From Pelistega europaea (lineage in GTDB: Bacteria; Pseudomonadota; Gammaproteobacteria; Burkholderiales; Burkholderiaceae_B), in assembly GCF_013133775.1 (NCBI RefSeq), contig NZ_JABGBO010000002.1:62001-126000 (forward strand): a DNA stretch of 64,000 nucleotides, given 5' to 3'. Both the position numbers and the translations under genes were made by a program. Shown in pieces: positions 18,479 to 26,461 of this stretch. The notes beneath the pieces were generated by a model, which was not told where the DNA came from, made no database searches, and worked only from the letters and a program-made list of their open reading frames with translations. Position 1 is the stretch's first letter. Each line of letters starts with the position of its first letter.

Positions 18479-19060
18479 ATGAGTATTAAGGCTGTTAATC
18501 TTCAAAAATCGTATCGTTTACTTAACCATGGACCTACTGTTATGGTATCGGCGAAACATGGTAATGTTATTAATGCCATGTCAGTGGCATGGGCTTGTGC
18601 TTTAGACTTTGCTCCTCCCAAGCTCACTGTTGTTATTGATAAGGGGGCGTTTACCCGACATTTGATTGAGAATAGCGGGTATTTTGCTGTACAAGTCCCT
18701 ACAGCAAAACAGGCTTCGCTAGTATTGGACATGGGGTTGAGCAGGCATCAGAATGCGCTAAAAATGCAGAAAGTTCCAGTTTTCTATCAAGAGGGTTTTG
18801 ATGTTCCTCTTATTGAAGGATGTGCTGCTTGGTTGGTTTGTAAACTGATTTCCGAACCTCACAATCAACAAATCTATGATTTATTCATTGGGGAAGTGAT
18901 TGGGGCTTGGGCTGATGACCAAGTATTCAAAGATGGTCATTGGTTATTTGATGAAGCTACGGATGATATGAAGACACTGCACTATATCGCTGGTGGGCAG
19001 TTCTATAAAATAGGGGAGGGGTTGAAATTACAACACCACCCCTATGTAGCCAACGAGTGA
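18479..19060 (+). CDS. Flavin reductase family (FMN-binding split barrel) protein
   Basis: About 193 residues from the ATG at 18479, with AAGGA seven bases upstream; an in-frame ATG at 18440 would add 13 residues but lacks a ribosome site. The sequence GPTVMVSAKHG, MSVAWACALDFAPPKLTVVID and FAVQVPTA follow the flavin reductase-like split-barrel fold that binds FMN. The partner enzyme or substrate is unknown. It follows the Lrp-type regulator by 46 bases and is probably cotranscribed with it. Confidence 0.85.
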   Translation: MSIKAVNLQKSYRLLNHGPTVMVSAKHGNVINAMSVAWACALDFAPPKLTVVIDKGAFTRHLIENSGYFAVQVPTAKQASLVLDMGLSRHQNALKMQKVPVFYQEGFDVPLIEGCAAWLVCKLISEPHNQQIYDLFIGEVIGAWADDQVFKDGHWLFDEATDDMKTLHYIAGGQFYKIGEGLKLQHHPYVANE

Positions 19061-19327
19061 TTAGTTTACTCCCATTGCAGCTTTAACTTGTTTGAACTGC
19101 TCTATAGCCATTTTGCAAGCCGATTCTTGTTGTTCAGCAGGTAATGCTCCCATTTGTTGTTTTGCCGTTTCATATTGTTGTTTTACCATGTCAGCTTGTG
19201 CAGCAGGAACTTTTGCTAAGAATGCTTCGTAATCTTTGAAGTATTCTTGGCATGCAGGTGCCAAATCAGCAGCATAAGCACTACCAGTTAAACCTAAGAA
19301 AGCGGCAACTAAAATCATTTTTTTCAT
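19061..19327 (-). CDS. Small secreted protein with one predicted disulfide (DUF5339-like)
   Basis: About 88 residues from the Met with GAGGAG seven bases upstream; an upstream in-frame Met adds five residues without a better site. A clear signal peptide (MKKMILVAAFLGLTGSAYA) ends at AYA/AD. The mature part is helical, with one Cys near each end (PACQEYF and ESACKMA) that could form a disulfide. It resembles the small DUF5339-type periplasmic proteins; this match is from memory and uncertain. The function is unknown. Confidence 0.7.
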   Translation of the reverse strand: MKKMILVAAFLGLTGSAYAADLAPACQEYFKDYEAFLAKVPAAQADMVKQQYETAKQQMGALPAEQQESACKMAIEQFKQVKAAMGVN

Positions 19328-19455
19328 TGAGAATCTCCTCATTAAAATTTATTATGTCTATTTGTTATAGACATTAACATTATATACTTATAATTAGAAA
19401 ATATATTCCAAAAAATAAAATAATTTTTTATATAATAAAAACAAGAAGTTATAAG

Positions 19456-19496
19456 AAAAGCAGGAGGAAATTGGATAAATCTTCTCCTGCTTTTTT
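19456..19496. terminator. Bidirectional terminator downstream of gabD
   Basis: GCAGGAG (19460-19466) pairs with CTCCTGC (19484-19490), preceded by AAAA and followed by TTTTTT. It lies 44 bases past the gabD stop and can end minus-strand transcription before the small secreted-protein gene. Confidence 0.7.
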
Positions 19497-19539
19497 AAGC
19501 AATTTGTTAAATTTTAAAATAAGTCATTGATGACTGAGA

Positions 19540-20988
19540 TTAAAGTCCCGCCAGTAGGGTGTATTTAATTTCCAGATACTCATCAATCCCATACTTTGAA
19601 CCCTCACGCCCAATACCGGACTGTTTGATTCCGCCAAATGGAGCAAACTCATTGGATAAAGTGCCTGTATTTGCCCCCACCATGCCATATTCCAGTGCCT
19701 CAGATACCCGAAAGACACGCGATAAGTCCCGAGAAAAGAAATAGGCTGCCAAACCATAAATCGTCGCATTGGCATAGTCAATAACTTCTTCTTCTGTATC
19801 GAACTTGAAAATAGGTGCTAGTGGACCGAAAGTTTCCTCCTTGGCAACTTTCATCTCCTGAGTGACATCAGATAAGATGGTCGGTTCAAAGAATAGTCCA
19901 CCTAGTGCATGCTGTTGACCCCCGAGAACAAGTTTTGCTCCTTTGTCTAGAGCATCTTGAATATGTTCCTGTACCTTGTGAACTGCCGCTTGATCAATAA
20001 GCGGACCTACTACAACGCCTTCCTCAAAGCCATGTCCAACTTTGAGCGCCTTTACTGCAACAGTTAATTTGTCAATAAAGGTGTCGTAAATACCACTTTG
20101 AACATAGATACGGTTAGCACACACACAGGTCTGACCTGCGTTACGGAACTTGTTAGCCAAAACACCAACAATTGCTGCATCCATATCAGCATCATCAAAC
20201 ACAATAAAGGGGGCATTACCACCCAATTCTAACGATACCTTTTTAATCGTACCTGCACAACGAGCCATTAGCTGCGAACCAACCGCAGTAGACCCAGTAA
20301 AACTGAATTTACGGACAACAGGACTTGTTGTAAAGACATCCCCAATATCATGGGTACCAGTAATAACATTAAATACCCCAGCAGGCAGACCTGCACGGTG
20401 AGCTAACTCAGCAAGGGCCAGCGCAGAAAGAGGAGTTTGAGAAGCTGGGCGAATAACAAAGGTGCAACCTGCCGCTAATGCAGGTGATGTCTTGCGCGTA
20501 ATCATAGAATTGGGAAAATTCCATGGTGTCAAGGCTGCGCATACACCAATTGGCTCTTTAGTTACTAAAGCACGCTTGTCATCTGAATGAGCAGGAATAA
20601 TGTCGCCATTAATACGCTTGGCTTCTTCAGCAAACCATTCAATATAGTTGGCTCCATGAAGAATTTCCTTGCGTGCTTCTGGGAAAGGTTTGCCTTGTTC
20701 TAGGCATAAAATTTTAGCTAAATCATCTTGATTAGCAATAATAAGGGCTTGCCATTGCTTAAGAATGCGTGCACGCTCACGATTAGGTGTCTTTTTCCAT
20801 GTTTTAAAAGCATTGTCTGCTGCATCAATCGCAAGTTCCGCTTCTGGACGACACATTTTAGGGACGTAAGCGATAATTTCGCCTGTCGCTGGATTATAGA
20901 CGGGAATCGTCTCTCCAGAAAAAGCATCGCGCCATTCACCACCGATATAACATTGTTGTTTTAGTAGCGAATTATCCTTTAACTGCAT
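19540..20988 (-). CDS. gabD: Succinate-semialdehyde dehydrogenase
   Basis: Oxidises succinate semialdehyde to succinate with NADP+, feeding 4-aminobutyrate or related carbon into the TCA cycle. 482 residues, matching E. coli GabD in length and numbering. Catalytic Cys288 is in GQTCVCANR with the redox-partner Cys290; the general base is Glu254 in SLELGGN. The cofactor-site motif normally reads K-P-A-S, but here it is VIRPAS with Arg180 (codon CGC at 20449-20451). No gabT or gabP adjoins. It diverges from ydfG across a 408-base gap. Confidence 0.93.
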   Translation of the reverse strand: MQLKDNSLLKQQCYIGGEWRDAFSGETIPVYNPATGEIIAYVPKMCRPEAELAIDAADNAFKTWKKTPNRERARILKQWQALIIANQDDLAKILCLEQGKPFPEARKEILHGANYIEWFAEEAKRINGDIIPAHSDDKRALVTKEPIGVCAALTPWNFPNSMITRKTSPALAAGCTFVIRPASQTPLSALALAELAHRAGLPAGVFNVITGTHDIGDVFTTSPVVRKFSFTGSTAVGSQLMARCAGTIKKVSLELGGNAPFIVFDDADMDAAIVGVLANKFRNAGQTCVCANRIYVQSGIYDTFIDKLTVAVKALKVGHGFEEGVVVGPLIDQAAVHKVQEHIQDALDKGAKLVLGGQQHALGGLFFEPTILSDVTQEMKVAKEETFGPLAPIFKFDTEEEVIDYANATIYGLAAYFFSRDLSRVFRVSEALEYGMVGANTGTLSNEFAPFGGIKQSGIGREGSKYGIDEYLEIKYTLLAGL

Positions 20989-21396
20989 TGATTTTCCTTC
21001 AAACTCACCGAGTAATCATTAAATAAGGGCAGGGTGTGACTTATCAATAAACTCATTAAGGTCGATTGCTTCATAAGCCTAGCCATCAAAACCCAATACC
21101 TAAACACGTCTAAAACGTAACATTATATACCTAGAATATTTTTAATCAACTATAAGACTCATTCATGCCAAGTAGGATGCTCTTTGGTGAAAGGCATTTA
21201 TGCCAAGTAGGATACGCTTTGGAGAAAGACATTCATGCCAACAATGTGCGTTGATTCTACTCAAGCAATCCTTTACAATCAAACGTACGGTAATCGCTTG
21301 TCCTGTAGGGCATGTTGCTGGAAACTTTAGCTGTCATACAGGACATCAAGAGGCAGTACAACGATTCGAAATTGACCACACTGATTTGGAGATACT
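20989..21396. other. Intergenic region between gabD and ydfG
   Basis: A divergent promoter region. It contains a 35-base tandem repeat (21160-21241) and a 9-base inverted repeat TGTCCTGTA/TACAGGACA (21299-21307 and 21337-21345). An open frame at 21200-21400 runs through both but has no recognisable protein features, so no gene is called. Confidence 0.6.
21160..21241. repeat. 35-base tandem repeat, 2.3 copies
   Basis: Copies at 21160-21194 and 21195-21229, then a partial copy at 21230-21241. Each begins CATTCATGCCAAGTAGGAT or a close variant and ends GGAGAAAGA or GGTGAAAGG. The exact 35-base period shows tandem duplication. Confidence 0.85.
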
Positions 21397-22149
21397 ATGA
21401 AAATAGCATTAGTTACGGGTGTTACATCAGGATTTGGTTTGGCAATAGCTAAACGACTCATTAAAGAGGGCTACTATGTAATTGGTGCTGGTAGAAAAGG
21501 GGATGTATTGGCTACTTTAAGCAAGGAATTAGGAGAGGCTTTTACACCCTTGGTTTTTGATATCCGCTCTTTGACAGAGTTAGAAAATGCTTTCAATAGT
21601 CTTCCTAATACATTGAAAAATATTGATTTATTAGTTAATAATGCAGGTTTGGCTTTAGGTTTGGAACCTGCCCATCAAGCCAATTTAGAGGACTGGGATA
21701 CCATGGTAGATACAAATGTCAAAGGTCTTATTAATATGACCCGTGTAGTGCTACCTTATATGGTTGCCCGTAATACAGGTCATGTGATTAATATTGGCTC
21801 TATTGCTGGGACATATCCATATCCTGGTGGCAATGTTTATGGAGCAACAAAGGCGTTTGTACGCCAGTTCAGTCTAAATTTACGGGCTGATTTAGCAGGT
21901 ACACGTATCAGAGTGTCTAATATTGAACCAGGTCTTTGCGGTGATACAAATTTCTCCTTAACGCGTTTCAAAGGGGATAGTGACAAAGCCAAACAACTTT
22001 ATGAAAACGTACAGTATGTAACTCCTGAAGATATTGCTAATACAGTGTGCTGGATTAATGCCCAGCCAGAGCATATGAATGTCAACAGTATTGAGATTAT
22101 GCCAACAGCACAGACATTTGCTCCGCTAAAAGTGGTTAAAGATGACTAG
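21397..22149 (+). CDS. ydfG: NADP-dependent 3-hydroxy acid dehydrogenase (YdfG-like SDR)
   Basis: A short-chain dehydrogenase of 250 residues, close to E. coli YdfG along its length. That enzyme oxidises L-allo-threonine, serine and 3-hydroxy acids and reduces malonic semialdehyde. The cofactor motif TGVTSGFG is at 7-14, NNAG at 81-84, and the catalytic Ser135, Tyr148 and Lys152 in the YGATK signature. EPGLCGDTNFS corresponds to the usual EPGLVGGTEFS loop. Monocistronic, with a weak terminator at 22313-22351. Confidence 0.88.
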   Translation: MKIALVTGVTSGFGLAIAKRLIKEGYYVIGAGRKGDVLATLSKELGEAFTPLVFDIRSLTELENAFNSLPNTLKNIDLLVNNAGLALGLEPAHQANLEDWDTMVDTNVKGLINMTRVVLPYMVARNTGHVINIGSIAGTYPYPGGNVYGATKAFVRQFSLNLRADLAGTRIRVSNIEPGLCGDTNFSLTRFKGDSDKAKQLYENVQYVTPEDIANTVCWINAQPEHMNVNSIEIMPTAQTFAPLKVVKDD

Positions 22150-22161
22150 ATAGCTGCATAA

Positions 22162-22299
22162 CAGTTAGAAAATCCAACTATTGATGTATCTGCTGCATTG
22201 CCTTTGATAGAACAAGGATTAATGCCTGATAGCTATCAGTAGATTTACGATTGGTATATCCATTGGCAAAAAGCGGAATTGATGTTAGGCGAAAAGTAG
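22162..22299 (+). pseudogene. Possible decayed gene fragment
   Basis: One frame reads as protein-like sequence (ENPTIDVSAALPLIEQGLM, then PDSYQ) to a TAG at 22240-22242, and continues as IYDWYIHWQKAELMLGEK to a TAG at 22297-22299. The composition of the second part (W, Y, H and a helical end) looks coding. There is no start codon or ribosome site, and the family was not recognised. It may be a fragment with an in-frame stop, or chance. Confidence 0.3.
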
Positions 22300-22312
22300 G
22301 GAATTAAAACAG

Positions 22313-22351
22313 GCGGGTTTTCTTGATTAAGGAAGGCTCGCTTTATTATTT
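22313..22351 (+). terminator. Weak terminator-like hairpin after ydfG
   Basis: GCGGG (22313-22317) pairs with CTCGC (22337-22341, one G-U pair), with further pairing inside (TTCTT with AAGGAA), followed by TTTATTATTT. Confidence 0.45.
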
Positions 22352-22466
22352 ATACCCTCAACTTTACATAATATACATTATGCGAATTAAAGAATAAAAC
22401 TAATATGTGATATTAATGCATAAAATAAAACTACTAAACAAAACCACTCTGTGTCATGGACTAGAT

Positions 22467-22502
22467 AAAAAAAGCAGATGCATAAAGGCTTCATGCATCT
22501 GC
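22467..22502 (-). terminator. Intrinsic terminator of the iron-chelate binding protein gene
   Basis: GCAGATGCAT (22474-22483) and ATGCATCTGC (22493-22502) form a perfect 10-base stem; on the minus strand it is followed by seven T. It lies just past the stop codon of the minus-strand gene. Confidence 0.9.
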
Positions 22503-22545
22503 CCAGAATATCTCGTCTAAAATTAACGGATGTCTTGTAAGTCCA

Positions 22546-23649
22546 CTATTTTTTTAACTGAATAAAGAATGTTCCTGCTGGGACAACAGGCAAATATTTT
22601 CGATGAAAATCCATATAAGTCTTATTCGGATCGACATCAGCAAAAACTGTAGGATACAATGCCTTGGCAATAAATTGTGCACTAGCCAAGTCAGAAATTG
22701 AACGTGAGGCCGTATGATAAATTCCATAGACACGCCCTTCTTTGACCGCAGGCACAGTATCCCAACCTGGACGTTGAGCATAGCCTAATAATCGTTTTTG
22801 AGCTTCTTCCTCACTAACATCAATTCCCATCGCCATGCGTGTAGGGTTTTCTTGCATACCCACTTCAGTTCCTGAAATAATAACCACATCAGGTTTAGAG
22901 GTTAAAAATTGCTCAGGATTGATACTCCCCCAATTTTCTACAAAAGGTGCGCTGATATTGTCACCCCCGACCTCTTCAACAATAGCTCCCCACATATTCT
23001 TGCCAAAAGTATAGCTGTATTCTGCAGGTCCTTTATCACCAAACTCAATATAAATCTTAGGTTTAGGAAGTTTAGCCTTTTCAATGCGAGCCTGAATATC
23101 TGCAATTCCTGTTTTATAGTCATTGGCTAATTGCTCCGCCCTCTCCTGCGTACCGTTTAATTGACCGAATAAGCGAATGCTTTCTGTATGTTTTTCTACT
23201 GTTTGGGCATTAAAATCCACCACGACAACAGGGATACCTGCCTCCTCAAGTTTGGGAATTTCACTCGCAAGCGCCTTATACTGCCAGTCTGCCATGACCA
23301 TCACATCAGGTCTGAGCGCTAAGGCTTTTTCAGTTGAAAAAGTATTGGTACTAACATTTCCCACATCCCCAATATTTTTAAGGCTTGGAATTTTCTCAAT
23401 AAATAAATTCCAGCTACCTGGATTAAATTTTTCCCAGAATTCACGAGAAATGCCGATAACTTTCTTAAAATTATCGACGCCTACGGCTGCAATGTAATCA
23501 GGATAATAAAAAGTCACCACTGGACGCTTTACAGGAATATCAACTTTGACTTCACGTCCTAGTACATCTTTGATAGTTTCGATTTTAGCAAAGGCCGTTT
23601 GGTGACCTAATATAAACAGACTGGCAAAAATCAACAGGCTTTTTTTCAT
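22546..23649 (-). CDS. Iron-chelate (siderophore-type) ABC transporter periplasmic binding protein
   Basis: 367 residues with a signal peptide (MKKSLLIFASLFILGHQTAFA, cleaved near AFA/K) and the class III binding-protein fold of the FepB/FhuD/BtuF group: an N-terminal lobe with IKDVLGREVKVDIPVKRPV, a helical backbone, and a C-terminal lobe with the KPDVVIISG strand. Such proteins deliver ferric siderophores or related chelates to an inner-membrane ABC permease. No permease or ATPase gene lies nearby, so it would have to work with components encoded elsewhere. A Fur-like box lies 74-88 bases upstream. Confidence 0.85.
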   Translation of the reverse strand: MKKSLLIFASLFILGHQTAFAKIETIKDVLGREVKVDIPVKRPVVTFYYPDYIAAVGVDNFKKVIGISREFWEKFNPGSWNLFIEKIPSLKNIGDVGNVSTNTFSTEKALALRPDVMVMADWQYKALASEIPKLEEAGIPVVVVDFNAQTVEKHTESIRLFGQLNGTQERAEQLANDYKTGIADIQARIEKAKLPKPKIYIEFGDKGPAEYSYTFGKNMWGAIVEEVGGDNISAPFVENWGSINPEQFLTSKPDVVIISGTEVGMQENPTRMAMGIDVSEEEAQKRLLGYAQRPGWDTVPAVKEGRVYGIYHTASRSISDLASAQFIAKALYPTVFADVDPNKTYMDFHRKYLPVVPAGTFFIQLKK

Positions 23650-23705
23650 ATTATCCTCTTACGACGTAGTTATAAAGGTTCATCTGATAGTAAAAATCTC
23701 AAGAA

Positions 23706-23737
23706 ACGTTATTATAACGTAATAAGAATTATTTTCA
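23706..23737 (-). promoter_or_regulatory. Putative Fur box next to a perfect palindrome
   Basis: On the minus strand, 23737-23723 reads TGAAAATAATTCTTA, matching the 7-1-7 Fur motif TGATAATnATTATCA at 12 of 14 positions. Beside it, at 23706-23720, ACGTTATTATAACGT is a perfect 15-base palindrome. Both lie between the HxlR gene and the iron-chelate binding protein gene, and would make the latter iron-repressed. Confidence 0.55.
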
Positions 23738-23797
23738 ATATTGATAAATATGAAAAGTATTCTACTCTTCCATGCTATTAACATACCACAAGGGAGC

Positions 23798-24145
23798 TTA
23801 TTTAATCCCCTTTTGCTGGTAGTTTACTCCCCAGTCAAATAAGGCTTGAATGATAGGTTCCATAGATAATCCTAAGGGGGTTAGTGTATATTCCACTCTT
23901 GGCGGAACTTCAGCATAAACGGTACGTTGTACTAGCCCATCTTGCTCAAGACTTCTTAGCTGTAATGTTAAGGTCCTCTGCGTAATATTTTTGCATAGCC
24001 TTTGTAATTCATTAAACCGTTTCGTGCCTCCCAACAAACGGTATAAAATCACCCCTTTCCATTTACCCCCAATAATGTCCAATGTCGTTTCGATAGGACA
24101 AGGTTGATCCAAACAATTAGGATTCATAGCATGAGGGGCTACCAT
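23798..24145 (-). CDS. HxlR family transcriptional regulator
   Basis: About 115 residues from the Met preceded by AAGGAG; an in-frame Met 11 codons upstream lacks a site. The family signature CPIETTLDIIGGKWKGVIL and the winged helix-turn-helix with FNELQR...ITQRTLTLQLRSLE are clear, and the wing ends VEYTLTPLG. Members such as YodB and HypR sense quinones or electrophiles through a Cys near the N-terminus; here Cys residues are in NCLDQPCPIE. The divergent nitroreductase is the likely target. Confidence 0.92.
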   Translation of the reverse strand: MVAPHAMNPNCLDQPCPIETTLDIIGGKWKGVILYRLLGGTKRFNELQRLCKNITQRTLTLQLRSLEQDGLVQRTVYAEVPPRVEYTLTPLGLSMEPIIQALFDWGVNYQQKGIK

Positions 24146-24331
24146 AGTTTCTCCTTGAGATATTGAATTTATAATCATAACCTATTGATAAATATATTAG
24201 TATAAAATGTATAGTTAAGTAAAAATATCTATATTATATATCAATTATGTGCGTACTTACATATTTTATCTTGCTATGTTATAGTGCCATCATTCAAAGA
24301 TTAACACCATTTATATAGTAGGAGTATCCTT

Positions 24332-24994
24332 ATGAATGCACAAGACGTATTACAGCCCTTTCAATTTCGTTATGCCTGCAAAAAATTCAACGCTGAGAAA
24401 AAAATCTCTGAAAATGATTTTCGCACCATCTTAGAAGCAGGACGCCTTTCTCCTAGTTCTTTCGGTTATGAACCATGGAAATTTCTCATCGTGCAAGATT
24501 CACAACTGAAAGAAAAGTTATACCCAGTGGCGTGGGGAGCACAGAGAAGTTTTAATGGTGCTAGTCATTTTGTCATTCTTTTGGCACGAAAAAAGAAGGA
24601 TATTCGCTATGGTGCGGCTTACCTTGACCATATCATGAAAGACATCAAACACTTACCTGATGAAGTAATGGCTCGTATGCGAGAGCTACTCAAAAACTGG
24701 CAACTCAACGATTTTAATCTAGGCGAAGATGAAAGAGCGCTATTTGACTGGGCAAGCAAACAAACCTACATTGCCATGGCAAATATGATGACTGCCGCTG
24801 CGATGATGGGAATAGATTCTTGCCCTATTGAGGGATTTAATCGACAAGCAGTAGAAGATATTTTAATTCAAAACAATGCGTTAGACCCTGAACACTTTGG
24901 GGTGTCCGTGATGGTTAGTTTCGGTTATCGTGATGAAACACAACCAGCCAAGACACGGCAATCCTTGGAGGATATTGTTCAGTGGATTGAATAG
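24332..24994 (+). CDS. NAD(P)H-dependent nitroreductase family oxidoreductase
   Basis: 220 residues of the NfsB/NfnB-like group. The N-terminal FRYACKKFN carries the FMN-phosphate Arg pattern, SPSSFGYEPWKFLIV is the central FMN motif, and the C-terminal VMVSFGYRDE strand closes the site. Enzymes of this group reduce quinones, nitro compounds or enones. Divergence from an HxlR regulator is a known arrangement for quinone or electrophile-inducible detoxification. The promoter gap (24179-24331) is very AT-rich. Confidence 0.88.
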   Translation: MNAQDVLQPFQFRYACKKFNAEKKISENDFRTILEAGRLSPSSFGYEPWKFLIVQDSQLKEKLYPVAWGAQRSFNGASHFVILLARKKKDIRYGAAYLDHIMKDIKHLPDEVMARMRELLKNWQLNDFNLGEDERALFDWASKQTYIAMANMMTAAAMMGIDSCPIEGFNRQAVEDILIQNNALDPEHFGVSVMVSFGYRDETQPAKTRQSLEDIVQWIE

Positions 24995-25096
24995 ACTAAA
25001 GTTATTTATCGCTACTCGTCCTTTTTTATTGATTATTTTCCCCAGTGCTGGAAAAGTTATGGTATTCAATAGATATGTAAGAGTAGCCTTTTATAC

Positions 25097-25128
25097 CCTA
25101 ATACCCTAATACCCTAATACTCTAATAC
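25097..25128. repeat. 8-base microsatellite (CCTAATAC)4
   Basis: Four head-to-tail copies of CCTAATAC, the last with one change, in the gap between the convergent nitroreductase and metR genes. Confidence 0.9.
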
Positions 25129-25142
25129 TATAGCCCCCTTTC

Positions 25143-26066
25143 TTACTCAAGCACACTTAATCCTGGAAGATTTTTAAAGCCTTGTTCTCGAATAATGCGG
25201 ATAAAATCTTGCAGGAATGTCGTATTTTGCTGTGATTCTCGCACTGCTGCATAGAGTTCACTGCGTAAAGGTTTGTCACCAATTTGTCTTGCGACAACAT
25301 AGCCTTTTTCAAGATACGGCATGACCGTCCAATAAGGCAAAGCGGCAATACCCCGACGACTTGCAACTAATTGAATAATTGCAATAGTTAACTCGCTAAG
25401 TCTTCTTTCTGGATGAACCCCCGCGGGGAATAATACTTTGCGTAGCAAATCTAACATCTCATCAGGAACTGGGTAGGTAATCAGAGTTTCCTGCGCAAAA
25501 TCTTCAGCTTGCCAAATAGCTTTCTGGGCAAGTGGATGGTCCTTGGCGCAAATACCGACCATTTCATAAGAAAATAAAGGAGCATGTACGATGCCTGCCT
25601 GTTCTTCGATGGCAGAGACAATAGCTAAATCAGCACGATGTGTGAGTAGCAAACCTACGGGGTCAGCTTGGAACCCCGACACAATATCAAGTTCAACTTT
25701 TGGCCATAAGGGGCGAAACACATCCATCGCTGGCATCAACCAGTCAAAACAGGTATGACACTCTACCGCAATGCGCAACTCCCCTGCTTCTCCTTGTACT
25801 ATTTGAGCAATATCCCTTTGCGCCTCTTCAATCATGGGAGCCAGTGCTTGCGCTAATTGCAATAAGCGTTCACCAGCAGGAGTAAAGCGCAAGGGATTGG
25901 ATTTACGCTCAAACAATGAAACGTGGAAATACTCCTCCAAGGAGCGAATTTGATGAGATAAGGCAGATTGCGTAAGATAAAGTCGCTGAGAGGCGGCAGA
26001 AACCGTTCCTGTCTCGGCTAGTGCTAATAAAGTTCTAAGGTGTTTAACTTCTAAAATAGTATCCAT
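25143..26066 (-). CDS. metR: LysR-type regulator of methionine synthesis
   Basis: 307 residues: winged helix-turn-helix (about 8-66, with SAASQRLYLTQSALSHQIRSLE) and an effector domain (about 95-300). ECHTCFDWLMPA, RKSNPLRFTPAGE and ASRRGIAALPYW match E. coli MetR closely, and it diverges from metE as in enterobacteria. MetR uses homocysteine as co-activator for metE. The 500-base gap holds a T-N11-A-type dyad at 26111-26127 near this gene's start. Confidence 0.92.
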   Translation of the reverse strand: MDTILEVKHLRTLLALAETGTVSAASQRLYLTQSALSHQIRSLEEYFHVSLFERKSNPLRFTPAGERLLQLAQALAPMIEEAQRDIAQIVQGEAGELRIAVECHTCFDWLMPAMDVFRPLWPKVELDIVSGFQADPVGLLLTHRADLAIVSAIEEQAGIVHAPLFSYEMVGICAKDHPLAQKAIWQAEDFAQETLITYPVPDEMLDLLRKVLFPAGVHPERRLSELTIAIIQLVASRRGIAALPYWTVMPYLEKGYVVARQIGDKPLRSELYAAVRESQQNTTFLQDFIRIIREQGFKNLPGLSVLE

Positions 26067-26110
26067 GACAGCAAAATAACTAAAATTTTCATCGAGAAAG
26101 GGAGTCTTAT

Positions 26111-26127
26111 AATCTATAAATTAGATT
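26111..26127. promoter_or_regulatory. LysR-type dyad upstream of metR
   Basis: AATCTA and TAGATT flank five bases, a perfect AT-rich inverted repeat of the T-N11-A style bound by LysR proteins, 45 bases upstream of the metR start. A candidate autoregulatory site; inferred. Confidence 0.4.
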
Positions 26128-26391
26128 AATATTTATCGATAACATATTGTTTAATAATAAAAATAAATTCTATAAAATTAATAATTACGGCAATTTTACT
26201 TTAGATTGACAAGATTTTTATACCGATAAGAAACAACTTTCATCACTAGTAACACTCATGATAATTTACTTTAGATTTATAAAATAACAATTTGTTTTAT
26301 ATAAATAATATAAAGATATACTACTATAGTTAAATACACAGAATCCTGCTGACTTGGATGTATAAAGATTTAATCCTCAGCCTCAAATGTT

Positions 26392-26461
26392 CATTGCGTG
26401 ATGCTCTTATCTATTTCTCTTATCATCGTGTAATGCTCTTATCTTGATTTATTTCTCTTAT
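26392..26461. repeat. Imperfect tandem duplication upstream of metE
   Basis: 26392-26423 and 26424-26461 share CAT(T/C)G.GT, then ATGCTCTTATCT and ATTTCTCTTAT; the second copy has a six-base net gain. Confidence 0.75.

Larger units (their letters stand above)
22150..22545. other. Intergenic region between ydfG and the iron-chelate binding protein gene
   Basis: It holds a possible broken reading frame (22162-22299), a weak hairpin with T-rich tail (22313-22351), AT-rich sequence, and a strong minus-strand terminator (22467-22502). Nothing else is supported. Confidence 0.6.

Noticed and set aside
21200-21400. Open frame of 66 codons upstream of ydfG
   Set aside because: It begins inside a 35-base tandem repeat, runs into the ydfG start, and has no recognisable domain, signal peptide or ribosome site.
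25097-25128. Telomere or replication-related repeat
   Set aside because: Only four copies of a simple octamer in a convergent gap; slippage is a sufficient explanation.
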